Part shown: in pieces, positions 12,205 through 23,100 of the stretch | Position numbering within the stretch: the stretch's first letter is position 1 | Layout: the number at the start of each line of letters is the position of its first letter | Assembly (NCBI GenBank): GCA_015499995.1 | Contig: JADNRV010000095.1 | Span: forward strand, 124,001 to 188,000 | DNA: 64,000 nucleotides | Direction: 5' to 3' | From: Flammula alnicola | Lineage: Eukaryota > Basidiomycota > Agaricomycetes > Agaricales > Strophariaceae | Translations under genes and position numbers: made by a program | Notes under the pieces: generated by a model | Seen by the model: the letters and a program-made list of their open reading frames with translations, nothing else | Databases searched by the model: none | What the model was told of the DNA's origin: nothing

Positions 12205-12565
12205 TGCAAGTGAGTGGAGTCTCCGCAGGCCGAGGGAAGTGCGTGCAAGTAAGTGTCGATCAAATGTGCATGAGTGTAAAGTCCACTGATGTCCGAACAA
12301 GTGCGTGTTATGTGAGTGCAAGTGAGTGTGGCCAAAGTGCAAGTGCGTGCAAGTGCATGCAAGTGCGTGAAAGTGAGTGCATGTTAGCGCGAGTGCGTGC
12401 AAGTGAGTGCAAGTGAGTGTGAGTGCGTGCAAGTGAGTGTGTGAATGCGTGCAAGTATGGGCAAGTGCGTGTGAGTGAGTGAAGGTCAGTGAGGGTGCGT
12501 GAGGGTGAGTGGCTCAGGTGAGTGCAGAGTGAGTGCAGATGTAAGTGTCGCATACTGTTGTGAGT
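12205..12565 (+). repeat. Low-complexity GTGAGT/GCAAGTG array, second block of the spacer
   Basis: About 360 bases built from GTGAGTG, GCAAGTG and GTGCGTG words, degenerate and without a clean period. It is the same sequence type as 11362-11545, about 650 bases further in and on the same strand. The complementary frame reads as His/Leu/Cys/Thr repeats with no protein-like features. Confidence 0.8.
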
Positions 12566-12599
12566 GCGTGTGCAAGCGCCCGTTGAGCGCCTACGGATC

Positions 12600-13600
12600 A
12601 CGTGTAAGTGCGCACGACTTTTGTGTCATGCTAATTCATGTCATAACTTCGCACCAATTTCATTTTTTTGTAATTTCCCTGGGATATATGATACATTAAG
12701 ACATAATCTATTTAAATCCTAATGCTATTGGTGGATGTAGAAGAGTGTAATTTCAGTACGAAGTCGGTCATTTCCACAGGAATGCACCTGGTCACGCATG
12801 TTCCCACGGCACCTGGCACACAAAAACCTCGCGCAAAAACGGCAACATGCACCCTCCCTCTTAAAAATTAGGTAGAATAAATTCTATAGGTACTACATTA
12901 AACATAAAAACTATTTGTAAGTACTCTGAATTCTTTTGGCGGCTTGATAGAGGCAATCTGCTTTGCTTGATGTTCTCATAGACTCGTACTGTCGAAGATG
13001 TAAGTCTGAATAAAATGGGGTAATTGACTGAGGAATAACGGATATAAATGAAGGCATATGATGTTTTTCTGCGGTGTAGTGAGCAATGGCACGCCTTTAG
13101 CGTAGCATTGAGTTCGTCGATGTGCACAATGCCGAGGTTCCCACGTCAGGTGTGTAGGAATTAATGTTCCTGTGAAATGAAGAGAAACGGTGAGAGTACG
13201 GGTATCATTGGAGAAGGGAAAGGATATATCAAAGAGGGTTCCCGGGTGTTTTGGAGTAGGTAAATGTTTGTACGACTTGTGGTAATCTAGACGACCGTCG
13301 GGTGGATGTGCGAGCGGCATCACCGGCATCACGTGGGAATTTGGGCTTTTGTGTGCTGTTTCCACGAGCGCGTTATTCATCTCCTCCACACAGTACCCTG
13401 CCCAAAGCCACTCTTGCGCCACTAGCAAATGCCTGTGTTAATTTTCCCAAAAAGTGGCTAAACTTAGGTAAAATACAATCTAGATATTGCTACTTCGTGC
13501 AAGCGTGCATAATTCATTCATTGAGGGCCGATTATTACCTGACATGCTACATCTCAGTACTCAGCACTCAGCTCGCACTCTATACAAGTGCGCAGTCCTA
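12600..13600. other. AT-rich spacer DNA, no gene
   Basis: Open frames of 60-150 codons exist on the minus strand (about 12861-13428). They have no recognisable domain, no consistent start context and no paralogue in the window, so I do not call them. The stretch is AT-rich (for example about 12690-13080). Confidence 0.4.
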
Positions 13601-13611
13601 TAAGTGATAGA

Positions 13612-13725
13612 AAGTGAGTGCGTGTGAGTGAGTGAGGTGAGTGCGGAAGAGATTGAGGTGCGTGAGAGTGAGTGTAAGTGAGTGCACGCACTCGCACTCA
13701 CCTCACTCACCGCACACTGCTTTTT
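13612..13725. repeat. GTGAGT array that flips strand at a palindromic GTGCACGCAC junction
   Basis: To about 13683 the plus strand is GTGAGTG-rich; from about 13686 it becomes CACTCAC-rich, with the turn at GAGTGCACGCACTC. The two halves are roughly self-complementary and could fold back. Next to it, 13760-13800 holds a diverged copy of the arm end (CTGGATCAGCTGCTCC), so the spacer keeps remnants of an older inverted arrangement. Confidence 0.65.
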
Positions 13726-14446
13726 CTCCTTGCCCTTCTTTCTCTGCTAGCGAGCTGGCGAGAGCACTGGATCAGCTGCTCCTCAGATTGTCGTTACCTT
13801 GAGGTTGTTGGCCTTCGAAAAGAGAAAGATGAGGATTCTGAGCACAGTTATCAAAACCAGAAGGGCTCTGCTCATCATTTGAGATGCGATGCGATGCAAG
13901 AGACTGCAGAAGTATCGGCTTAAATCCAATTCCGATGAGCCTCGTTCCTTCTCAGAATCCATATTTCTGGAATAGTTGTGCTCTGGTGCTTGAATGACTT
14001 CAATTCACCCTTTCAAACGACGGTAAGTGTCCGTTGTTTGGCATAAGCTTTGGGGAAGTTCTACCTCTATTACGTTTGTGGGCTTGCGGTGGGCGTACAT
14101 GCGGCAAATTCAACCTTCTACCATCACAGTGCACTTGGGTCAGAACCACGCTCCGTCGTTCGATAGGGTCATCAAAGAATCGCTTCTGTTGAAAGCTCAA
14201 TTCAAGAATGCGTGGGGATGCGGGGGCTCATCCTATTCTGGATGTAGGAAACATGAATTATTTGAAGCCTCAGGCTGCATTGGCGAGGTGGAACCCTGAT
14301 AGTAGAGATAAATTCCCCGAAGAAATCAAATGCAGACAGCAACAGTTCCGGACTCGTCTAGGTCCCGCAGGTGTAGAAATTTCTCGCCAGCAGAGAAAGA
14401 ACAATCAGAAACGTGAAAAAGATAGAACCATCCCTGATGTTGGAAC
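13726..14446. other. Spacer remnants of the arm boundary, no gene
   Basis: Two diverged copies of sequence found at the left-arm boundary lie here: CTGGATCAGCTGCTCC at about 13768 (compare about 11248) and ACCTCTATTACGTTT at about 14062 (compare about 11309). No coding frame is supported. The right arm proper begins at 14447. Confidence 0.5.
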
Positions 14447-14636
14447 CTCAAGGTAATGATGATCTGGGGAGCAGCTGATCCAGTGATTCCCCGCGGGCTG
14501 CATGGGGTCAAAGGAAGGCGTCCCATCGGCGAGGGCAGGTGGTGGCGAACCGAATGCTTTCTACCATATAGATTTTATGTAGCCTTATTAATTTATAACC
14601 ACATCGTCTAATACCAGCCGCTACAAGCCTGAGACG

Positions 14637-14644
14637 TATAAATA
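14637..14644 (+). promoter_or_regulatory. TATA box of the right inverted-pair gene
   Basis: TATAAATA 78 bases upstream of the ATG at 14722, matching the left copy exactly. The two promoters face away from each other across the 3.2-kb spacer. Confidence 0.6.
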
Positions 14645-14721
14645 CTTGTTGCTCGAAAGCACTGTCGACTCATTAACACTCGCCAACACACACTTGCACA
14701 TTCCAAGAACACTCTTCGAAC

Positions 14722-15837
14722 ATGTCCGACCCATTCACCTCTTTGAAATCCGAATTTGACGAGGCCGTCGCTGCAGCCGCGCTGTTTTTCAATAACGGCC
14801 ACAACAAAGCCCTCCGCGTTGAGGTCCCCACCATTGCCTTGGAGTTCACCGACGGTCTCTACATCGGAAAAGGCGTGTCTTCCCAGATCCAATGCCGTTC
14901 GAAATTTTGGCTCATTGTGCTCTTGCTGTTTTCGTCACACAGATCCCGAGGGTATCCTCTTCTACAATGCGATAGACGACTTCAAGATGACGAAGCACGA
15001 TGGGACGCCCGTCACGCACCATTACACGGTCTTGACCTCTGTTGTAGGTGACAAGACCTACTGCACCGTCGAGTACCGCCGCGATTCGGACACCGATTGC
15101 TATGCTAAGGTATTATTTTATCTCCAATTGTCCACGTCGCTGCTAATTCTATTCTTTTTTCCTTCGATTAGTTCCTGGCTGAGGACTCGGTGTGTGCTCC
15201 CTCGCGCACCAGCTTTCTTGAAATGATCTTGACACATCACACAGACCGGGGCGGTAGCTGGGGCAAGCATGGCCAACTACTCCAGCACGGGCAGCTGGCC
15301 CAAACTTATACTCGGCTCCAGCATCGCCACAGTCGAAAAGGAGAGCGCAAACCAGACAATCACTATCTACGCTGATGCCATTGGCAAGGTCGGCGTATGG
15401 ACTGCCCCTTCTGGTGTCCTCAATCACAAGGGTTTCAGTGCGTATTTCACGTTTTCTGTCTCTTTGACGGGGGTTAAATGCAGGCTACAGCCGTCACCGG
15501 CAACCTCTACTTCAAGAACATCGGTCAAGTGGGAAACGGAATATATGCAAACTACAACGACGATCGCATCGTTTTCTATCAAGATGACTGGACCGGCACG
15601 GATTTCACTGCTTATGTATGTCACTCCCGCTTCCCCCTCATGCAAAGCTATGTTTTGACATCACGATGCTCGCTATTGTATACCTGGTTCAGTTCATCCG
15701 TAAGTGTACTTTGCTGATTTCATCAAGAGAGTAATCTTACACACCGGATTCCAGCACTCGAAAGTGAATTGGAAACACTTAACATGGAGCCGGCGTCGAC
15801 TCAGACGTTCACCGGAGTTGCGTGGTCTAACCAGTAG
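14722..15837 (+). CDS. Unrecognised 247-aa protein, right copy of the inverted gene pair
   Basis: Exons inferred: 14722-14872 (alternative end 14896), 14943-15109, 15172-15189, 15245-15437, 15491-15615, 15693-15699, 15755-15837. I do not recognise the family. The protein begins MSDPFTSLK, lacks a signal peptide or hydrophobic segment, and is rich in Thr, Tyr, Gly and Asn in its middle (about residues 60-215), which fits a beta-sheet protein. It has few Cys, so it is probably intracellular. Introns are 46-78 nt with standard donors (GTATTA, GTGTGT, GTGCGT, GTATGT, GTAAGT). The fourth intron is taken to end at GGCTACAG, not the earlier TGCAG, because only that keeps the conserved-looking frame. 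It is identical to the copy at 9894-11009, so dosage has doubled. Confidence 0.72.
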
Positions 15838-16160
15838 TGAATTTGTCGAGACTCCGGCATCCACATCTTGAATATGTCGCCCGATCGTTGAACGTACTAC
15901 GACTCTCACCGCTTGTAACTGATAGCTTTGTTTATATGCAAATAACCTGTTCGTATGATTGCCTCCTTCTCGATGTCAGGCATCCCTATATGCATAAGCC
16001 CCTCTTATTGACACATCTCACATGAGGACTGCTCTTTTATGTCAGACTAAGTCATTCCGGTTTCTATCTGATCATTTGAGTTGAAATTACGACCAAGGTC
16101 AATAGGTGACAAGGGAGGAAGAAAGAGAAAGAAAGAGAAGCGAGCAATGGCCAAGGACAA

Positions 16161-18240
16161 CGCCTGCACTAATCGCTGTCATCGGAGTTTTCCGGGAATA
16201 TGTTTTCTCCCAATGATCGTCTCTTCTGGTATCGGTATGGCCGGTTGGCCGGCCTTTGCCCGCTATTGTCGTGTCTCTCTTTATCATCGTTTCCTCTGCT
16301 AAACTGTCTCGCTATCAGCAAGCCTGTTCGCGAGCTCCTGCAGCGCTTATGTTTCACCAGACACAGTCTTCGCATCAACGCTCGTGGCGACCCATCATCC
16401 AGTCAATTCAACTTTGTGCGGTGCGTTTTCCTACTCTGCTTTTCTACCCTCTTCTCCCACCCTTTGCCCCTCCGAACCTGTTGTCCACGGAGAGCTGCGC
16501 ATGCAGCCATGTAGCAGGTAGACTTGATCTTCCCGAACGCACCACGGCCATCAGTTTTCTCTGTCGAAATGCTGCTCGTGCATGGCTAACTAACACAGAT
16601 GGTGCTCGTGCAACTCTGCGTTGGGCGTGGATAGGCACACGCTACACCGTCCAATCCAGTCTTATCTGTGCACACACGCGCCAGAGGGAGAGGCATTGCA
16701 AAGTAGCCACCGGTTTCAAGGCTCGTCGAGCGTCGCACAGCCCAGCTGTGCCTCGTTAACTGCTTGTCGAGTTCCGTGTCTTGCTCCCTCTAAGCGATGT
16801 TACCTGGATGAAGACCTCAAGGAAATAGGGTTCGTTCTGTATTGAAATGCACCCACTACTGACCAAATCGACGAGTGGGGACTGCTTTGTTCTATAGGTC
16901 TGCGCATGCTGGCAAGATACTCAATCGCTGGACCAGGTATGTGTCTTCTCTGCGACTCTTCTTGCTCTTCTCACAACAACCTTCTCTTTGCTCCTTCCCC
17001 CGTTACTTTGTCGCGTTATCATGATACTGGCGAAATCCTCCGCTCTGTATACGTTCAGCGGGTGTGATTGTCACATCAATACCGATGGGGCTTTGAAGCG
17101 TCCGAGCCACACCCCATTCCACTTGGTGCGCCATCCAATTCTCCCATTCCTACGTCCCACTTTCTATCTTGCCCTCCTGTTTTCCTGCTTCCTTTTTTCT
17201 CCTCCGTCTCCATCGGATTCCTCTTCCATCCTCCGCACACGCGCGAACTGTCATCCATGGAGAGCTATACATGCAGCCCCAGCTAGCCTCGGTGTTCTCG
17301 AGTGTACCAAGGCTGTTTTTGAAGTGCGAACAGCCCTTGGAAATGGCTAGCTGTTCGGATTGGGCAATTATGTGTAGCTCTACGTGTATTCATCGGCGTG
17401 GAGCGCTCAGTCGAGCAGCCAACCTTTCGTCTTCAACGTGTTCTTTTCTTTTCCTCTCTTATCATTTCGAAATCCCTCTGAAAAGCAGAACCCTAGCTCG
17501 AATTGCGATGTGGGGTGTGCTGTATGGATGTACATACCTGCATATATGCACACTCTCCATTCACGCACACGAGAGAAGGAGGGAGGGGTGGAGATCTCGT
17601 CGCAGATAGCCTTCAGCGTGAAGCTTGGGTTATTCTCCTCGAACGCCGCCACGCAGCACAGCTATCACCGCGCCTTGGCTACCTTCTGAGTGTAGTTCGA
17701 TTTTCCTTTCTTTAAGCTATGCTGTGCTGTCTCCGTGGATGGGTTTAGATGGGTTTCCGGATGTTCTTTATTTGTCATGCTAACAGCGGGACACGGACAG
17801 AGAGTGGTAGTCTTTCGAGTGTCCTGTCAGATTTGGTTGGGGTGTCGCTTTACCGCGTCCTTTGTCCTCTTTCTGTTTTGTTATATACATATATCCTACG
17901 CCGGTCACAATCGTACTTCTGTTAACTTCTATTCTGCCCTCTTTTGTATCTGCTTCAACCAAGCTTCAACCTTTACTGACCGATTTAATCGGAGTATTCG
18001 TAAGTCCCGATAGATGATGCATCCCCCTTTTTATCTCTCCTCTCCTAGACTATTTGACGGTCATTGTGATTTCGATTCTGGCCTCTGATTCAGACCCGGC
18101 ACATGGTACCTATGTACCAACAATGTGAATGCACACGCATACAAGAACAGGCCGCGGTGCGAAATGTGAGGTGTTTCGAACACGATAGAGAGTTGGATTA
18201 TGACGTCATAACTATCGTTGAGGACGTCTTTTCTCTAATT
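16161..18240 (+). repeat. Repeat-family copies, no gene
   Basis: Further degenerate copies of the dispersed blocks: GGAGAGCTGCGCATGCAG at about 16489, a pyrimidine-rich tract near 17100-17220, and GGAGAGCTATACATGCAG at about 17260. Near 18130-18240 is a block (ATACAAGAACAGGCCGCGG) that also starts the long unit at about 20215 and, inverted, ends the copy at about 54440. No frame is conserved between copies, so I call no gene. Confidence 0.6.
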
Positions 18241-18447
18241 TATGTATTCTATAACGATCACTAAAATAAAGAGAAAGAGACAAGGCCGAGCGGATCTGGA
18301 GTTTCATAAGGTGTTGGCAATTGCAAAAGGGATAAATATTCAACTTTTTTACGGAAAAAAATACGAGTATGTATAAAGAGCTTATGGCCTTGGTTTTCGT
18401 GAGTGGGACGCAAGGAACAATGAGGCTACTACTCTAGGTACAATACA

Positions 18448-19655
18448 TCATCGGCCATGATATACAGATATCATCCTCTTCTGGGCAAGTCGAGGAACAG
18501 CGGCAACAAAAGGCTCAATAGACATGGGAATGGTTTGCGGAGAAAACAGCAACAAACGAAACTCGACACGTCTCAATGCTGGAAAACCCGTCCCAAGCAG
18601 AAGGTCTTGCAATTCATCCCATGGGCTACCGTCTACGGGGACGTGATGTTGATAGAACTCGATGGTGAGGTGTTGGAGATGCATATGTGCACCGATAAGG
18701 AGAAGGGACTGTATCACCACCTGTATCGGGGGATGCTCAGATGTGGGTCCAGTGATCACGAGCCTGAGAGAGCGTAGATTGGTGGTATGCGTCCGCACTG
18801 CAGTCATTAGCGACCGCAAGTCTACTCGTTAACTGTGTTAGTGATGTGGTGGCCGTAGATAGAAAGGAAGAACCTACCTGCATTGGACGCATGATCCAAG
18901 TCTCTCATTTCTAGATGCTGCAATGATTCGCCAGCTGTGATCATGAACTGGGGCACAATGATACTGATAATTGAGGGATCTAAGACCCAGCACGAAAAGT
19001 GTAGTCTTTGCAGGGATGAGAGAGCTGGGATGAGCCAGTCTAACACCAAAGTGTCCAGACAACACCGCACTTCCAACCTCTCCAGCCGAAATACAGGGGC
19101 GGCAACGTCGCTTTCGCTGTCAATGATTTGGTTCCGCACCCAGCATTCGTCAAAATTGATTGCTCGCAGCTTCGGGAACTGGTTTAAGAAGGTGGGGAGA
19201 CCGTTATTGCCGTAGATGACGCCTGGTTGACCTTTCACGTCGTCCTCCTTCAGCGAAATCTCCTCTATGCGTTTCAACCGCGACAACGAAGGAAAGTCGA
19301 AGCGGGGTTTTCCTTGCCTGCGTCTCCGGTGGAAGATATCGAGGGAAATGATGTATGGAGACAATAAGTCTAACGTGCGATGGAGCACCTCGGAGCGCCG
19401 GGTCCAACGGTGATTAATCTCGCGCAAATATAACTGCTTGGCGAACGCTCGAATATGGGGCAGTGATTCCAATTTGGCCAGCAAAACGGGGTCCTCGGAG
19501 TGTAAGGATATGGTACGGAAAATACCAGCCTGAGCCGGTGAAAAGAGCGCTCGACACGTTAAAGCACATGCATATAACGATTGGTACTCTTTCTCTGAAT
19601 CCAGATGACTGAGAATGGCCCAAAGCAATTCTGGGGGCAATTGGTGAAAGGGCAT
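18448..19655 (-). CDS. F-box/LRR-like protein, copy 1
   Basis: Two exons, 19655-18878 and 18821-18448 (383 aa), joined across a 56-nt intron (donor GTAGGT, CACTAAC branch site, TAG acceptor). Residues 1-40 (LPPELLWAILSHLDSE) form an F-box, the Skp1-binding module of SCF ubiquitin ligases. The rest alternates Leu-rich strands and helices, as in the substrate-binding half of F-box proteins; no named substrate can be given. The start is the MPFHQ methionine shared by all copies. Its 3' and 5' flanks (about 200-300 bases each) match copies 2 and 3, so the whole segment was duplicated. Copies 1 and 2 share a nearly identical tract (about 19085-19330 against 26970-27220). Confidence 0.85.
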
Positions 19656-19671
19656 TTTGGGGGCAACATAA

Positions 19672-19765
19672 ACAGTCGTGCACTGGAGCTAATGTTATAT
19701 CGGCATTGGTGTGTGTACCTACCCACAATACACTGCCATGCGGAATTCCTCTTCCGTGTTGATCG
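19672..19765 (-). promoter_or_regulatory. Conserved upstream block of F-box copy 1
   Basis: In gene direction this block holds GATATAACAT and CTCCAGTGCA just before the ATG, then a GTGGGTAGGTACACAC word and a GAGGAATTCCGCAT word further out. The same words lie upstream of copies 2 (27545-27650), 3 (split, 48955-48985 and 49113-49190), 4 (short part, 54645-54690) and 5 (61375-61520). Conservation across diverged copies suggests a core promoter, or simply the duplication boundary. Confidence 0.5.
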
Positions 19766-20002
19766 ATATCGCCTGGGCCCTGAACGATGAATCAGCTCCA
19801 AGAATGATTCGACGGGACTGATGGAGGCCGTCCACTCAGGCGCACTGAGATCGGGTCAGATATGAAGATACATTCGAACGCCTCATAACCCATACCTCTG
19901 ACAACCCGTATGGCATAACCCCTCAAGGCCTCATAACACATAGCGTGGGTCGTCCACAGAGGGGTATGGGTCAAGAGATGTTCGACTGTAGTCCGAATAT
20001 TC

Positions 20003-20125
20003 TTCGCCTACCGGTGTGTGTCCCTGCCCACAGTACACTGCCGTGCGGAATTCCTCTTCGCTGTTGGAGGAATTCTGCATGGGAGTCTAGTATTGTGGGT
20101 AGGTACACAGACTTCGGTAGGCGAA
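20003..20125. repeat. 123-bp hairpin element, MITE-like
   Basis: The two ends are imperfect inverted repeats of about 50-55 bases, beginning TTCGCCTACCG and ending CGGTAGGCGAA, around a loop of about 12 bases. Each arm matches the F-box upstream block (GTACCTACCCACA and GCGGAATTCCTC words). Single arms recur at about 27749, 49111 and 61627, but only here are both arms present. No target-site duplication is obvious. Confidence 0.65.
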
Positions 20126-20189
20126 CTTAGTACCGACTGACTTGATCAGAGTTTTGGTAAGTCCAGAAAACCCCATTTTTACATATCAA

Positions 20190-23100
20190 TAGTGCAAATA
20201 CACATGTATAATGCATACAAGAACAACCCGCGGTGTGAAATGCGAGGCGTTTCGAACACGATAGAGGGTCGGATATATATGATGTTGTAATGTCAATCTT
20301 TTCTCTTGCTCTCTCGTCATCATCATCATCACCCCTCAATCGACTCAACCCTCTCTCCTTTAAAATCTACCCTGCGGGCGGTGTCCCAGCTGCGGGAACT
20401 GGGACTCCTCGCCGTCTCGTTACTTCCCTCTTCCTATCATTTCGTACGCTAAACTGTCACGTTGTCATCTTGCCATGCGATACTGCAACACTGATGCTCT
20501 GCACGCATGTCGCTTGCCTTGGCATTCATGCGTCCCTGCCTCTCTATCCCGGTCAGTTCATCATCCTACTCTGCTACATACACCACCCCATTGGCTAATT
20601 TCCGTTGTGTGGTGATTATGTAGGTCGGTCTGACGTACTTGGGGTGTCAATCCGAGGTACACTATCCTATTATTGCTATTGCGTGTTGCTGTGACTGGAT
20701 AACGGTACAGGATGGATGGATGGATGACATTTGGGGCTCGCAGTTGCATTTTCTGCGCACGGTGGGGCTCACAACGCTGACTGAAGGTGTTCTTCCCTGC
20801 AATACACGCATGCGCACACACGTTCAGCCTCTCCACACGAGTAGAGCTGCGGATACAGCCACATACATAGTTGGACATGGGCTTCGCGTGCTCACTCACG
20901 ACGCGAGCTTGCGAACTTATGTGAAATTTGTCTTCCACAGATCAACTCTACTTATGCGCGTACGTGGGCTGCTCTGTGTCTGAAGGTATTATCCTTGATA
21001 GCTCGGTGTATGGATCCTCTTTGTGTCTCCTCTCGCTGTTCTTACTCCCCGCCTCTTTTTATAGGCTGCTCAGTTGTGGCATCCATCCTGCCCGCGAGGT
21101 CGCATCGCGTACTTTAAGCAGGCATAATTGTCGCAGTGGTCTCCCTTGGCTTTATACACTATAATGCGTCCAAGCTGCTTCATTGATTGCGGTTGGTGTA
21201 GCTCTGCTTACTCTCCTACTCTACCGTCAATCTTCCCTCTTCCTCTTTTCCCCTCCATCTCGGTGTATATACTCCAATTGCCTTTTCTACCGAGAGCTGC
21301 ACATCCGACTGCGTACGCTGTTAGCTTCGGTCTTCTCGAGCGTCATATGCAGCTCTGCGTGGGTGGGGCGTGGATATGGACACTCTATATCATCCCATTC
21401 TGAGATCCATGCACATGCGCGAGAGGAAATGACCTTCAGGGATAGGAGATTGGGCGAGGGTGGAAAGGTGTCCAGGAAAGGGAGAATTATGATGCCATCA
21501 CTGTCATCGGAATTGTCCGAGAAAATCAGGACGCGAGGTTCTTTTTTCCTTGTCCCTCCTCCTCGCACCTCCTCTGTTCAGGTCGTCATCGTGGCACATC
21601 GATGTGGTCTCCACCGCTACCAATAAGTGTCAACTCTCGCAGCCCTCGCTCCCCATCTGCGCAGCGGATGTCGTTGTAGGAACATGATGCTGCCATGCTG
21701 TGGGTAGAAAAATTGCTCAGTATTCCTTCTTCTTGCTCACCGTTTCTCATAGACTCTTAAGCTTCGTTGTACTGTCTTGCTCGCTTTATACGACAAGTCA
21801 AAGCTGCTTGACAAGCCCACTTGGTGCGCCGTCTACTCCCTCTACAGTTCTTGCTTATCTCCGTTTCTCCTCTCTTCCTGTTTACCCTCCATTCATATAC
21901 TCCAAGTCCTCTTGTCCGCATCGATGCATGGGCTTTCCCTCTTCTGCATGCGCACATGCATGAACTTCCATCACGGAGAGCTGCACATGCAGTCATATCC
22001 AGCTAGCTCCAGTCCCCTTGAGCGCAACACACCCATTGTCTTTCTGTGAACTGTGCTCGAGGGCGGCTAGCTTCGGACACGATATGTGTCATGGGCTCTC
22101 CGTGCTTTTGGGAGCGATGCCGTGCATGCTTGCTGCGTGCAGCGACGAGAACGTTGAGCGGCCAACGCAATGTCTTTGACGTCGCCAGGTTTCTTTTCTT
22201 TTCTTCCATCGTCGCGCTGGTCTCTTTTTTACAACAACACACTCTCAGTTGTCTCTTTCGTGGACAGATGCAGCGCATATATCTCAATGCCTTTTTTTCT
22301 TTGTCCGCTTTACTGTTTCTTTGTCTCTTTCAACATGCTCTGCTTGCCTTTTCGTCCTAGGTTCAGTTACTAGTTACCCGGGCATCTTGTTTTGTTTTGT
22401 TTTGTCCGTGCATTCATGCTCTTGGTGGCTTTGAGCCTTTGGACATCGGAGGGTGTCGATGACTGTGATCTGGATCCGGGGAACCAGGGACCAGAGACGA
22501 TTGGCCTCTACAGAACCGTGAAGATGAGTCCATCTCTCTATATTTCTTCCTCTGAAGATCTCGGAGACATCATCGCGTGCGGTCAGTCAGTCGTGGTGCT
22601 GGCGATATTTCACACACACGTAGCTCTCCTCTCTCTCTCTCTTCGTGTTTGAGCTCCTCATCTCTTTCACCAATTTTCCCTTCTCACGAGGATTTAGTGC
22701 CCTGCACGAAGCTCGTAGTCACGCAACTGCGGAGGGTCCGGTCGGTGTATCATGTCGTACCATGGAAAGAGTTGCTGGTGTTCTATGGTGCACCGCAATT
22801 CTGTGATCCTCGAGTATTAACCTCTTTTTTTCCTGCTGTGGTTCTAGAGGTGAACCCCCCCTAGACCCTCCTCATATTGTAGACTTACAGCTCGTGCAGT
22901 GGAAGATTTGTAACCTTTGTTCAGATTTACCGGATTTAAATTTCGTGCTTGGGCTAGGATTAGTCCAGCCCGATGTCGTTGACATGGCTAGGCGGGTTTA
23001 CTCGGACCAGCAGACCCAAAACATGGACAAATTTTGTCGACGACTGGGACAGGGACCTACACGGAGAAGGCGCTTCTGTTTCTGCCTCTGAATGCCTGGA

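Larger units (their letters stand above)
14447..16160 (+). repeat. Right arm of the large inverted repeat
   Basis: Reverse complement of 9510-11284. The inner 1,485 bases (14447-15931) appear identical to the left arm; the outer part (15932-16160) is clearly diverged. The outer end also resembles a dispersed block near 37980 (CCTTGGTCGTGTTTTC), so the arms end in, or were captured from, the general repeat family. Confidence 0.93.

Noticed and set aside
12148..12601. Minus-strand His/Leu/Cys/Thr-rich frames
   Set aside because: Same reason: they mirror the second GTGAGT array.
11362..13725. GTGAGT arrays as an internal telomere or a CRISPR array
   Set aside because: There is no TTAGGG-like unit and no regularly spaced identical repeats with unique spacers, and the DNA is eukaryotic.
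14722..15837. Possible fungal pore-forming or lectin-type protein
   Set aside because: Beta-rich composition alone does not identify a family, and I see no diagnostic motif, so no such function is claimed.
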